Shown here: positions 14,369 to 26,000 of the stretch, piece by piece
How positions within the stretch are numbered: position 1 is the first letter of the stretch
Layout: the number at the start of each line of letters is the position of its first letter
Assembly: GCA_947034885.2 (NCBI GenBank)
Contig: OX344751.2
Coordinates: forward strand, 35,205,582-35,269,581
Reading direction: 5' to 3'
DNA length: 64,000 nucleotides
DNA from: Thuidium tamariscinum
Lineage: Eukaryota > Streptophyta > Bryopsida > Hypnales > Thuidiaceae
Translations under genes and position numbers: made by a program
The notes under the pieces: generated by a model
The model's input: the letters and a program-made list of their open reading frames with translations, nothing else
The model's database searches: none
Told to the model about the DNA's origin: nothing

Positions 14369-14580
14369 CACTACAAGAGAAAGGAGTGTTTTAAGTATAG
14401 TCCTAGAGATAACATTTTAAGTAATGACCTTTTTAGGAGACTTTAAGTAAGAAATAAGTGTCTTTTTAGTAAAATTTTATTAAAAAGACACTTATTTCTT
14501 ACTTAAAGTCTCCTAAAAAGGTCATTATTTAAAATGTTATCTCTAGGACTATACTTAAAACACCCCTTTCTCTTGTAGTG
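14369..14580. mobile_element. CACTA-type foldback MITE with TAC target duplication
   Basis: This 212-bp element is almost entirely one inverted repeat. It opens with CACTACAAGAGAAAGG and closes with CCTTTCTCTTGTAGTG. The arms pair nearly perfectly over about 100 nt around a short A/T centre. It is flanked by the 3-bp direct repeat TAC (14366-14368 and 14581-14583). CACTA termini plus a 3-bp duplication identify the CACTA (En/Spm) superfamily. It codes for nothing. The high arm identity suggests a fairly recent insertion and, if transcribed, a long dsRNA. Confidence 0.88.
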
Positions 14581-14583
14581 TAC

Positions 14584-16635
14584 AGATTGCAAACATTGAT
14601 GTTACCTTCTTCTATTATTTATGCAAAATAAACTTCAAGGATGACAAGTTCATTCTCTCTTTACTAGAGTTTGAGTATCAATAAAGTGAAGCTTATGCCA
14701 TTAAATCCAAGATAAGAAAGTTGGGATAATGAGAAAATCTTCCTTTAAGTAGCTCCATAAAATTTGTGTTGCACGTGTCTAATTGGATGTTGGCCATTAG
14801 TTTCATAAAGCATTGTTCAAAAATAAAAATGATTGGGGAGTTGGATATATTGGCAATAATGTTATTTTGTGGTGGAAGAGAGAGAGATTTTGTAATTATT
14901 ATTCAATAGATGTTGAAGAGTCTTAGTTTTTAAGTTGAAGGCACATCATAAATGTTGATGTTACTAGTGTGACTTTGACATAAAAGTCTTCCATTTGACT
15001 TCAATGCATGCCATTTTGTTATCATAAACAAAGACTTATAAATGTGCTCTCAATCCTAAGGACTATGAATTTGGTCTAAAACGTTGTTGCTAGATTTTCT
15101 AATGTAGAATTTATTATTTATTTATTTTGTAATTCCTATATATTTTTTCTTTGAAACAATTTTTATTGATTGTTTTTGTAAGATTAAATTGAATAGTGGG
15201 ACAAACTAAGCAATTTTTGCAATCTAAAAAAATATAGATAGGTGAAATAAAAAAATCCTATATACTCTTTGACTTCAAAATCTAAAACCATGGTCATGTA
15301 GAATATAGTTTTCATGTATAAATTAGATATCTTTGTATTATTACTTAAAAAATGAAGGGAATAGAGATCAAAGTAGAAAAAAATTTCTTTGAAACATTTC
15401 AAACTATTAGGTTCAAATATTCTAAGCTCTAGATTCATATCCTAGCTACCATTGTTACACTTCATCTTTAGAATAGTGAGGGATTTAGGCTTATGTCTTT
15501 AAGGCACCCTCTCTACTTTGAAAACCACTACTAGAAAATTTCATGTGCAAATGCAACCTTGTTCAAAGGTACAATCATTGTACTTTGCAAAGAATACTTA
15601 TAAACGGGCATTTTGAGAGCATCCATTAAAAATTCATATAAGACACTCTCCTAATTTTTAATATTTTCTAGCTATAGTTTATGACAAGCAATGCATTATA
15701 CATTCCCAATAGGTAAAAATATTAAAAATCATATAAATAAAAGTTTGAAAATAATTCCAAATGCTTTTTGTTGGATTTTCTGAAGTGCTTGATGAAAATA
15801 ATACATTATTTAAGAATGTATTTTGAGAACATTCAATACAAAGAAGCAACTACATTACAAGTCTTTGTTCCAATAGCACTAACTCACTTCTAAGTAATTA
15901 TGAAATCTCTCCTTTCATCCAAAGTCAATTCTTTACAAAGTTTACCTCCTAAAGGACCAAGTGTCAACTGAAAGAACACTACAAAGTTTGAGCAACTATT
16001 CCTTTGGTCTAAATTTTTGATGTGACTTTAGGGTTTTATTTTAAAGAAAGAAAAACATATTAGCATTTAGTGAATCAAACTTTTATTCCAGTTGATGCCC
16101 AAAAGTAAAATTTATATTACTCTAAGCTCAAAAAATAATTTGTTGGGCAAAAAAAAAAATAATGAATAAAATTTAAAAAAAATTTGTTTGTGAAAATATT
16201 CTTTTCTACATAGAAAGTTTTGATTTATTCCATTTGGACTAGCAATGAGAAAGTTATTGACAATCCTTTTGAGGGGCAATCTAAAGATCATCTTGGAAAA
16301 ATAATTTATGGAATTTTTAAGAAAAAGCAATTTTCAAAATCTTTCAAAAAACTTTGTTTGACAAGATTAAATTTGTTTGCTAAAAAATTCTCACCATTGG
16401 GATTATGGTGTTTAATTTCATCTTAGAGCTATTAACAATTTTGTTTTTTGTTTAATTTCAAACCTACTTCTATCTAACAATTTTTGAAGAATGAAGACAA
16501 ATTGGTTTTTAAAATGAAAAACAACCCTATATTATCAACTCAATTCTTTAGAACAAAATCTTTCTTATTTCAAAATTTGTATTGCAAAAATTTTAAGTTA
16601 AAAAGATTCAAAGTAAAAAGAATTTAGTCACAAAC
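14584..16635. other. AT-rich intergenic DNA
   Basis: No gene or definable element was recognised. Short open frames here are AT-driven. Confidence 0.45.
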
Positions 16636-16639
16636 ACAT

Positions 16640-17118
16640 ATGAGAAAATTTTGGAGCACTAAGAGACTGTTTCAAACCCTTTCCCCAATCTATGAACCAG
16701 TCACTGTTGGTCAGATTTAAAAAAAAATTATATTATATTATATATATATAATTAAAATTTTATTTAAAAAAAACAAAAAACAAAGAACGAAAAAAAATTA
16801 AATATCAATTAAATATTATTGTCTAACATGGGAGTCGCTTGACCATGTCAGCCTACTTATGTGGTAATCTGGGAACTTGTGGTCTTCCAAAACAACAAGA
16901 TATCCTCTTAAGATGCAAAAACGCTTGTTTTCTTCACTTTAAATGTGGATATCTTGCAATTCATGTGATCTGAAATTTCTACAACAATTTCTTCTACTTG
17001 TCTAGTGTAAGATACTACAATTAGATTGCATCTGAATTTAAAATATTTTACACCTTGCAATAGCAATGGCAGTTTTGAGTGTTCTTTGACAAAAAAAGAT
17101 CTCGGCCCACAAGGAGTT
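16640..17118 (-). repeat. Composite of worn repeats (AT-cored element plus family A left end)
   Basis: The first part, to about 16915, is an AT-cored repeat. It shares its ends (GAGACTGTTTC; CATGTCAG; TATCCTCTTA) with sequences at 61171-61519 and part of 58129-58365. The second part, about 16925-17118, matches the left end of family A in reverse (ATATCTTGCAATTC, AATGGCAGTTTTGAGTG). Neither has a clean target duplication. Confidence 0.4.
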
Positions 17119-17379
17119 GAAAGAAGATATAAAAATCTAATAGCAGCACTAATTATATCTCATGAATGAAGGTGATACAGTAGTGTGTAGATCAAAATAC
17201 AAACAGAGTCAAAATTTTCGGCCTTCTTGTTCAAGTGATTCAGAAGTCTCACTGAAACTAAAATATACTTTCTTTCTTCTTTTCTTGTTGAATGAAACGA
17301 AATTTTCTTTGCAAACTGAAGTATAAGCTTACTTTCAGTTCCACGAGCTTGAAATTAACTCAGACGCCTCGCATTTTCA

Positions 17380-18440
17380 ATAATAAAAGTGAGTGAGTAT
17401 TTTCCAAGCCCCTTTGGCACAGTAGAGTACAGTAGATTTCAGGCAAAGAATCTGCCGGGCGGTGTGGGGCGAGTGTACTGTTGCTGTGGGGCGAATCCCG
17501 CGGGTGGGGGGCGAAGCTCCATTTGGCAAGTGTGAAAAGAACGAGAAACTGCCGCTCAGATTTTCCTTCATTATTGTGAAGCTTTCGTGGACTGGGTAAG
17601 CATAGGTAGGGGCCTTAGCATGTTTATCTGCTGGTGTGGATTTCGCTTCTAAGGACTATAAATTGCTACAAGAATGCTAACCCATCTACGAGAAGTCGAC
17701 TGGATTTGAAATTCCACTTCACTTTGAATGCGGGAAGTGCAGCCTGAGCTACGCCCGTGGTACAATTTCGGTGCAATTTGAGCTGTGGAGGCTCGTTTGC
17801 GAGAGAACTCGGGTGAGTATCTGATGGGATGTTTCGATGTCTTAGCTTACATAGGGTCATTTTGATATTTAATGCTGTTTCTTGCAGGAATGGACGCTTT
17901 GTTCATATGAAAATCGCGAACCATTTGTTTCGATGTCTTAGCATACATTCGTGATGTTATCTGCAGCTGTTTTTTGCATTAATGGGTGCCTTGTGAAATT
18001 TGCGATCCTCTACTGTTTCTTGCATGATTGGGCGCTTTCTTGTACCTATGAAATTTGCGAATCATTTGGGTTTCGGTCCTGAGTTTTCAGACTTTCTGCT
18101 CTTATGTTCGTTTCAGGGTTTCTGACAGCGTACTTTTCTTCGGTCGGTTTCTCTCTGATCATTTCTGTAGGTGTCATTCGACCTTGGTGAATTTAAGTGT
18201 TACTCTTCTTGGTCACTCTTCTGCCTTGCATCCTCCACTGTCTTCGCTAAGATGGTGGTTCCTAAATTGCATTACATCGGATTTTACTGCCCATTTTGTG
18301 CGTGGGCCTAACACATATGATCGAAGTATCTCTGTCATTTATTGAAACCTAACTGAAATGTGCATGGTTTGAGCATTTTCTACCTTACCTTTGAGAATTT
18401 CCTCCTGCACGGCTCGGTTCTGAAGGTTGGTTCACACTTG
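17380..18440 (+). promoter_or_regulatory. GC-rich presumed promoter/leader region upstream of the P450
   Basis: Composition becomes genic at about 17400, with three close copies of TGGGGCGA (17465-17472, 17487-17494, and a variant at 17505-17514) inside a small GC island. Degenerate tandem repeats follow at 17874-18075. The region probably carries the promoter and non-coding leader of a transcript running rightwards. This rests on composition and context only. Confidence 0.35.
17874..18075. repeat. Degenerate tandem repeat, about three units
   Basis: Three units start with CTGTTTCTTGCA or a close variant near 17874, 17967 and 18012. Each runs through ATGGGCGCTTT-like and ATGAAATTTGCGA-like blocks, and the first and third continue to CATTTG. 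Units differ in length through small deletions. The repeats lie in the non-coding stretch upstream of the P450. Confidence 0.5.
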
Positions 18441-18443
18441 CAG

Positions 18444-18734
18444 GAGCTGAATGGGCATTAAGACCCTACTTAGAACAAGATATGAGAAGGCTTACATGAC
18501 CCTGCAGGAGCTGGAGGCTGAAGAACTCTTCCTGAAATCTCTTAGTGAACTGAATTTTCTATATTTTGGAGACCAGTGTCAGCCGAGCTACATCATCCAA
18601 ACTGTACGAGTCGACTTTATAGAGCTGGAAGCTGGATTTGGATCCTTATTGTCCCTCTGTTCGAACTTTGCCGACTATGCCCATGGGAGCAAGGAGGCAT
18701 TGAAGTTCGCTCTTAGTATATGGTGGCAGCAAGG
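18444..18734 (+). other. Candidate exon upstream of the P450
   Basis: The segment is bounded by a good acceptor (ACACTTGCAG, ending 18443) and a good donor (GTATGT after CAGCAAG, at 18735). It carries an ATG at 18451 with about 94 open codons up to the donor, including a Leu/Glu-rich patch (TLQELEAEELFLKSL). A stop codon sits just before the ATG, so coding would have to start inside the exon. I do not recognise the product and found no convincing next exon. It could be part of a separate small gene, a long leader of the P450, or a non-coding RNA exon. Confidence 0.3.
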
Positions 18735-19865
18735 TATGTACGTATGTACACCTCAGAGGGTCCAAATAATTGACTCCTGATGTCAGATTGCTCTAATTTC
18801 TGTTGGCCAGAGAAAGAAGATTCTAATGCTGGAAGTTCGCATGTAGTTTTTGGATATTGTATGAATAAACTAAAAAGTGTTTAAAGTGTACAGTACATAG
18901 TAGACCCTTGTATCGAAGATTGTAGGCTCTCATGTTCAAATAGGTATATTTTAGGCAGAAATTATGGTGTTTGGCTTTGGATAAGGGGTACAATTAGGTG
19001 TACTTCTATCCAGGTTTTGTGATGCGAGCATAATACTTGGGACGCTTTATCAAAATCTTTGATGTAAATAGTGTCATGAGCAATTATGGGTTTTGAAATC
19101 ACGTCTTAGATTTAAACAATTGAGTGTGGTTCACACTTATAGGTTAACATGCCTGCAGAAGACTTGTTTTTTCTCTACACAATGTAAGTTAATCTTGTAT
19201 TGATGCAGCAACAGCATGAATAGGTGCTGTCTCCGTTGTCCTGAGCTCATGTGCAAAGCATGCTTTTTATGGAAATTTCAAACATTAGAGAACTGCAAGT
19301 CTCTGTATATTAGACTTTCAATCGACACCGTATGAAAAGGTTCCTGGCACAAAGACTTTCTATTGACTTGACAAGATAAGACTATATGCCTACCGACATG
19401 AAGGTTTTTTGTTGACATCAAATAGTAGCTGCCTCATGATTTCGGAAAAATTGTGGTGGAAAAGCTTAGAAGGTGGAATTATTACTTGAAGGTAGACTTA
19501 TCAAGGGTTGTTTATTAAATAGTGCCTACACAACTATACGGTTTTTGATACGCAGACTTTCTATCAACAATGGAAGAGAGTTGTCTTCTGTTTTCAGCAA
19601 AAACTTAAAAGGTGAATATCTTTACTGTCAAGTCATCCAGCTGTGTATCAACGACCTTTTGGAGTCCAAAATTTCCCAGATTACTTGTGGCATCCATGTG
19701 CACCGAGAATTGCTTCTTGACTTGTGAAACTGTTTCCAAGTTTTTGACACCGGTGCAGCAGGATTCTTCTTTGAGGAACTGTGGCCGGGGACTTCATCCC
19801 CCCTGAACGCACCTCGAACTTTGACTGCATCTGTTCGTAAGTTTCACGCATCAAAGTGAGCTGAA
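18735..19865. other. Non-coding stretch between candidate exon and P450
   Basis: Composition is intermediate. The motif AGACTTTC recurs three times (about 19313, 19352, 19556). Possible acceptors (TGATGCAG at about 19208; CGGTGCAG at about 19758) exist, but no continuous reading frame joins them. It is probably leader or intron sequence of the P450 transcript. Confidence 0.3.
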
Positions 19866-21533
19866 ATGTTTACCTCAGTCGAAGATTTTATTTCATTGGG
19901 ATCATGGTCGAGGTTCATCGTCACACCTATGCCTGAAATGATGACAACAGTTGAAGATTTTATTTCAGAGGGATCATGGTCATGGTTCGTTGCAACTTCA
20001 GTGGCTATCTGCGCTTCCTTGCTTTCGCTTTGGTGGAGCCTCCCTCGTTATGGACAGAACAGAGGACCGAAGATTTTTCCAGTTGTAGGTTGCCTTCCCC
20101 AAATTCTCTGGAACGCGCAAAGGATCTACGACTGGACCACAGCAGAGCTCCAAAAGACTCCATCTCTGACGATGCGGAGTGTGATTCCAGGGTTAACCTT
20201 CATCGAAACCGCCAATCCTGCCAATGTTGAGCACATATTGAAAACCAAGTTTGAGAATTACCCCAAGGGACAGTTTTTCTGCAAAATGTTTTACGACCTT
20301 CTGGGATTAGGAGTGTTCAATGCAGACGGAAGTTCATGGAAACTGCAACGCAAAGTGGCGAGCCCCGAGTTTAGCAGACGCACACTCCGGGAGTTCGCTT
20401 TGACATCCATGCAAAAGGAAACAACAGATCGACTCATTCCAATTCTCGACAGCGTTTGTGATCAAGGCAGCATGACAGATCTCCAAGACTTACTCTTACG
20501 ATTCTCCTTTGACACCGCATGTCAAATTGCTTTTGGATCAGACCCCGGGTGTCTCAACTCGGAGCTTTCCTCAGCACCATTTGCAAAGGCCTTCGACGAC
20601 ATAGTTTTGCTGAGCACCAACCGCTCATGGGGAACTTTCCCGCCATGGAGGCTTCAGAGGTTCCTCAATATCGGCGATGAGAGAAAGCTCAGTCAATCAC
20701 TCAAAGTTGTGGACAAATTCGCGTTGAATTTGATTTCTTCCCGCAGAGTGGAGCTTGCGAAAGGGGAAGGCGTCACTTCCGACCTGCTATCAAGGTTTAT
20801 GCAAATTGCTGACGAGTTTGTCGAATTGCCTGAAATCAAGCGGAAGATCGGTGAAGATCCTCGGTCAAAGCATGTACAACCTGCAGACCTGTTTCTCCGT
20901 GACATTGTGACTGGGTTCCTTCTCGCTGGACGAGACACCTCTGCTTCCGGACTAGCATGGTTTTTCTGGTTGCTCTCCAGTCACCATGAAGTTGAGGATG
21001 CAATCCATAACGAAATTAAGCACATCTTAACTTCAAGGAAAGGAGAATGTGAACTCAAGGATGAGATTTTTACCTTTGAAGAGCTCAAAAACATGCACTA
21101 CCTTCACGGAGCTTTGACAGAGTCGATGCGATTGTACCCTCCTGTTCCTGAGGATTCCAAAGAAGCTGCAGCTGATGATGTATGGCCGGACGGAACCCAA
21201 GTCGCCAAGGGGACTGTGGTATCCTATCACATCTATGCCATGGGCAGAAACGAGAGCACCTGGGGCAAGGATTGCCTTGAATTCCGTCCGGACAGGTTTC
21301 TGAGAGACGGCGTGTTTGTGCCTCCAAGTCCTTACGAGTATCCTGTTTTCCAGGCCGGACCCAGGATGTGTCTTGGTGTGGACATGGCCTTGATGCAGAT
21401 GAAGCTTGTTGCTGCTACTCTTATATCACGGTACGTGTTTGCATTGAGAAAGGGTTATCAGGCACGGTACGAGTTGTCATTGACAATGAAGATTGTGGAG
21501 GGATTGCCTATGTATGTGCATCGCAGAAGGTAG
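19866..21533 (+). CDS. CYP94: Cytochrome P450, CYP94-like (CYP86 clan), 555 aa, intronless
   Basis: A haem-thiolate monooxygenase anchored in the ER by an N-terminal hydrophobic segment (about residues 38-55). Recognised motifs are the I-helix AGRDTS at 354-359, the ExxR pair Glu419/Arg422 (ESMR), FRPDRF at 473-478, and the haem loop FQAGPRMCLG at 495-504 with Cys502 as thiolate ligand. Blocks such as TANPANVEHILK, NYPKG, ALTESMRLYPPVP and YAMGR are typical of the CYP94 family. Known CYP94 enzymes omega-hydroxylate fatty acids or oxidise jasmonoyl-isoleucine, and the substrate here cannot be deduced. All usual P450 landmarks are present in one exon. The first 24 residues are a duplicated copy of residues 25-48, so translation might also start at Met25 or Met26. 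It converges with the dCMP deaminase gene downstream. Confidence 0.93.
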   Translation: MFTSVEDFISLGSWSRFIVTPMPEMMTTVEDFISEGSWSWFVATSVAICASLLSLWWSLPRYGQNRGPKIFPVVGCLPQILWNAQRIYDWTTAELQKTPSLTMRSVIPGLTFIETANPANVEHILKTKFENYPKGQFFCKMFYDLLGLGVFNADGSSWKLQRKVASPEFSRRTLREFALTSMQKETTDRLIPILDSVCDQGSMTDLQDLLLRFSFDTACQIAFGSDPGCLNSELSSAPFAKAFDDIVLLSTNRSWGTFPPWRLQRFLNIGDERKLSQSLKVVDKFALNLISSRRVELAKGEGVTSDLLSRFMQIADEFVELPEIKRKIGEDPRSKHVQPADLFLRDIVTGFLLAGRDTSASGLAWFFWLLSSHHEVEDAIHNEIKHILTSRKGECELKDEIFTFEELKNMHYLHGALTESMRLYPPVPEDSKEAAADDVWPDGTQVAKGTVVSYHIYAMGRNESTWGKDCLEFRPDRFLRDGVFVPPSPYEYPVFQAGPRMCLGVDMALMQMKLVAATLISRYVFALRKGYQARYELSLTMKIVEGLPMYVHRRR

Positions 21534-22740
21534 GGCTTGAAACTATTTGGAGAGTATTTGTGTAGATAAGTTCATGGCATGTCTTATATAGTGTAAAATA
21601 TAGTACATACATGGGTGTTGAAGGATAGTGCATAACATTTAGTAGCATGCACTATCATTGCCTATGACTCTACAATAGATGGTGTAGAATATTTCACACC
21701 TATCTATACTTCATCAATAGCTAAGTGGATCAACTTAGTAGATAGGTGGAGGTTCACTGTGATGAATAGGGTGCATAAAGGAAAGGTAGTAGGCACAAAG
21801 GCTACTAAATGTTATGTAAATGTTATGTGAACGTTATGTGTACAATACATTGTATTGAAGGATCTTTATTTTACTTAATGGATGTCTTATTTCATCCAAA
21901 ATGATATTTGTTTGTTTTTTTATTAGTTTTTTGTCTTTTGAAGTCATTTGATTCTTTCATATTCTTTGCATAAACATCACAAATTTTCCTAGTATATATT
22001 TTTTCAACTTAGAGGGCTTGGTGTAACACTCAATGGCTAAAAATGCAATGACACTAGTTTTCTATTTGCCTACACAAGAATTAAAGAAAATTACAAGTCC
22101 AATTTATTTGGCAAGGTACCTTGACATAGTTTACAAAAAGTACATACTTGATAATATATCTTCTTTGGGGAATTAGACTACATACTACCTATAACTACTC
22201 TACTCAATTGCATATAAACGTATGTACATTCATACATTTTGATTGTGCATTTTGTAATTTCTATTCCAATTGGAGAGATTTTTGGTTTGAAGTGTAGAAG
22301 GTTTCAATGTCTAAAGTTAATGAACCTATATTACAAACAATGACATATGATCATTTAATCCACCAAGTTCATTCCTAATGCTTAGTATACTTTCATATGT
22401 TATAGAATTAGTGACATTTTAAGATGGTGAAACCAATTCAACAATACACTTCATTTTACATCATAAATTGGATATTAGAAATTGAGATGTCATAGGAAAC
22501 CAATAGGGACTTGATCTCATCTCATACACTAACCCTAACATCATTTACCAACAGCAACTTATCATCTCCTACAATTGGTTGACCTTCGATTAGCAAATAA
22601 TGCAATCTAGACTTGGCTAGATGTCCATAGCCCCTAATTGTTCAATCGACGAGGGTTGCCTACTGACACTTTTAGTATTCTGCAACCTTTCCACTTTGAA
22701 ATTGCAAACGAAATGCTTACATAGTGCTCAAAATTTGTAA
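21534..22740. other. Intergenic region between convergent genes
   Basis: The 3' flank of the P450 passes into AT-rich DNA and then to the 3' flank of the deaminase gene. No further gene or repeat was recognised. The transcript ends of both genes probably lie near its two borders. Confidence 0.4.
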
Positions 22741-23076
22741 AAATGCTTAATAGCAGCCTCTACCATAATCTGCTTTGTAATTTACACTGACTATTAGCTT
22801 CTACTCGTCTTTCAGTTGCAAAATGATGCTCAGAAAATGACCCAAATGCCATAACAATTACAGCCGATGTGACCTTACTGAACGAGGCAGATATCTCCTC
22901 TGCAACTCTCTGGGAACATATTGGAACTTCTAAGAGATCTCTTTTGAGCCCACTAAGAACCCAATCGAGCCTACTTTCAAATACCATTTGTTGACAAGAA
23001 CAAGGTATTCCGAAGAGCAAGCTCACCCAGTTGCTAGCTTTCATCAAAATGACATGAAATCGGAGCAAGTTGAATA

Positions 23077-26000
23077 CTACCTGAATTCAAGGACAAGCAG
23101 CTTGTCAGCAGGTTGGTGTTGCCATACCTGTCAAGACAAGAAACAGACAACAACTCCACATTAGTGAGATTATATTTGAAATCGTGGTAGCACTGGCATT
23201 GATTAATGTTACAGACCAAAATGTAGGAAACACTAGGAAAACTGAGGTTTGCAAACGTAGATACATAATTTATGAATAAGCGAGAAATGATAAGATACCA
23301 AGGTAACAGAAAGATGATGGAAGTAAGGGCAAAAGCTCATTCGAAAGAATACTCTGCTTAGAGAGGTGACTTGGTATAAACGAAACGCACACAATCCACC
23401 TATGCACCAGTTTTACATTAATGAGAAAAGACGTGATACAAATTCTGATAAATAGACCTTGCGTACATACTGCAAAATTAGACGTAACTGATAGATTACC
23501 TTAATTCCAGCCATAGACAGAAGCCTACGGGAGGCCACATATGCAGGTTCAGTGCTCCCTGCATCGTTCTCCACATGCGCACCTTTGTCTGTGTAATAAA
23601 CCACCTCTGCAATTCCTGCCTGAACATTATAAATTCATGTAAAGCCCATCTTTGATATTATGCTTGTTGAACATGGCTGACTATTATGAATCATGACCAA
23701 ATCTACAAGTCAAGCCATAGCTCTAGAACTGTTCCACAACACAGTGCGTGTCAAAAGGGCCTTAATCCAACACCCAACAATCTAGATTAATTCAGAGAAT
23801 CTAGATTAACAATCATCGCACTGCTCTCTTGTCCAATGACCAACTCTGCATACCTGGATAATAATCTTGGCACATTCATTGCATGGAAAGAGGGTGACGT
23901 ACAATCTCTGCCACAATCCACAAGTTACTCAACAAAAATCATGAGTTCTACGATTTTCCTCTGAAGTAAAGTCTTCATTAACTAATAATATTTCATTTCC
24001 AGGTTTGATACATAAGCCCAAAATCCGGTCAGAACTTGGAAGCGTACTTGGCCTGAAGCTGATGCTTGGTTCTTGTTCAGTATGGCGTTCACTTCCGCAT
24101 GGCAAACGTACCTGGTAAGAACGAAATAACGTTTTTCACACGTCACAAAATTTCAAGTGAAGAATTATAAGCAAAACACGAGACGAGATCCAAAAATTAT
24201 CAAATAAAACAGAAAGCTGGGCAGCTCACGGATATTTGGTTTGTAACGGATCACCACATGCCGATTTCTGAAAAGATCAAGAGAATTTGGTAGTTAATGT
24301 CAAGTTATTATTCAAGTGATGTTAACTTAATAGTTGCCAATAAGATATCAAGTGAATGCCACGGATGCTAACATCAAACTAGCAGTGAGTCAACATCAAT
24401 TGTATTACACTAGCATTAGCTTAACATTAACTCAAAACGAGGACTATATGAACCTCATGCCTATTGACTTAACATTAACAATTTGCCAACCCAATGGGAG
24501 TCTTTAGTGATAGCAAGAACAATAAAGCTACCGCATAGAAGTAGCAGTACCTTGGCCCATGGAAGGTGGTCATCAGAGCAACCTCTTGGAAAGCCATTGT
24601 AACCTATTCCTGCTCAAGGAATCCATCATCCAGTTCCTCTAATTTGTAAGAAAACCAAATTTCAATATTCTACGTGAATCTCTACTTATCGGACACCTGC
24701 ATCTACTTCCTACTTGGAAAGCTTTCAAACCCGTGGCATCAGAATAAGAATCATCGAGCAAGAAGGCAAAGATTGGATGAAAATGGAAGGAAATTTGGTA
24801 GCAAATTCCAATACCGAGAATGACACGATCCTGGCTTACAATGCATGCCCCAACCTGCATGAATAGCGCTATCATCAGAGTGGATTTTATGTGGTCAACA
24901 AAGCAAGGTCTCATTAAAGGCCTTCATCAGTCTTCTACTTGAAAAAATCAGAGTGTGGATAAAATCAAAAACTACCCTACCTGGCGGTTGGGGTCTTTTG
25001 AACGCCTTGCAGATAGAAACGCAATAGCCATGAAGTAATCATCCCACGACATGTACCTGCTCCACTCCCACGATCACATTTGTGCTGTTCAAAAGAACAA
25101 GTACATTCAAGAACATCCCAATCTCAACTCTTTAAGTGTCATGCAGAACATATGCATCCAATTCATCACATTCAACTGATGTTTGCATCCAACAGGAAGC
25201 TTCATAAAAGGCTTGCTGGGCATTGCCGAACTCAGGAATGAGTTGGATTTCTAACAACAGTGCATGTTCTTTTGAATTATGGAAAATCCACAAAGCGCAA
25301 GTATGTTTGACTACGTGGGCTTCACGCAATGGTGCGCTGGTTGAATGATTCAAAAGACTCGCAGATCATAAAATAGGATCTTTCCACAATGACATGAAGA
25401 GTCTGAATAGACGTACCCTTCTCGTTTCGATGGGTTATAAGGGTCGGGCATGGTCAATGCTTGAGGTAAAGTCGACGCTGGTTGGTTTATTATAAGATCC
25501 ATATCCCCCACCTTCAAAATACTAGCTACATCCTCAAAACCATCCACTTCACCGTTTTCAACAGAGAAGAACTGAGATTGCTGGCTGGTGCAAGGCTTTG
25601 ATGAAGAGCAGCCATTGCCTTGAACAAACGTAGGCTTAGTACTATTTGATGAGGTAGTGGGGAAGTCACGAGAGACACCGACATCTTCGCCACCCTGCCA
25701 ACAACGAAATTTCAGAAAATGCACTAAACTTTACCTTAAGTTTTGACTAAACCCCTAAAAACTTTAACATACATTGAAATATCATTCAAGAAAAAAGCGC
25801 ATTAAAGATAAACAAGCACACCCTAAACCCTAAACCCTAAAAATGACGACCTTGGATTCAAGCTCGAACCCATGTTCATAAAAACGGGGATCTGTTCCTT
25901 GATTCACAGGGAAAATGAAACATTTTGGCAGCAGCCTAAGCTGGTCTTCACAATGACAATGCAGGACTCAGTGCAATCACAAAGAAGAGAAACCATGACT

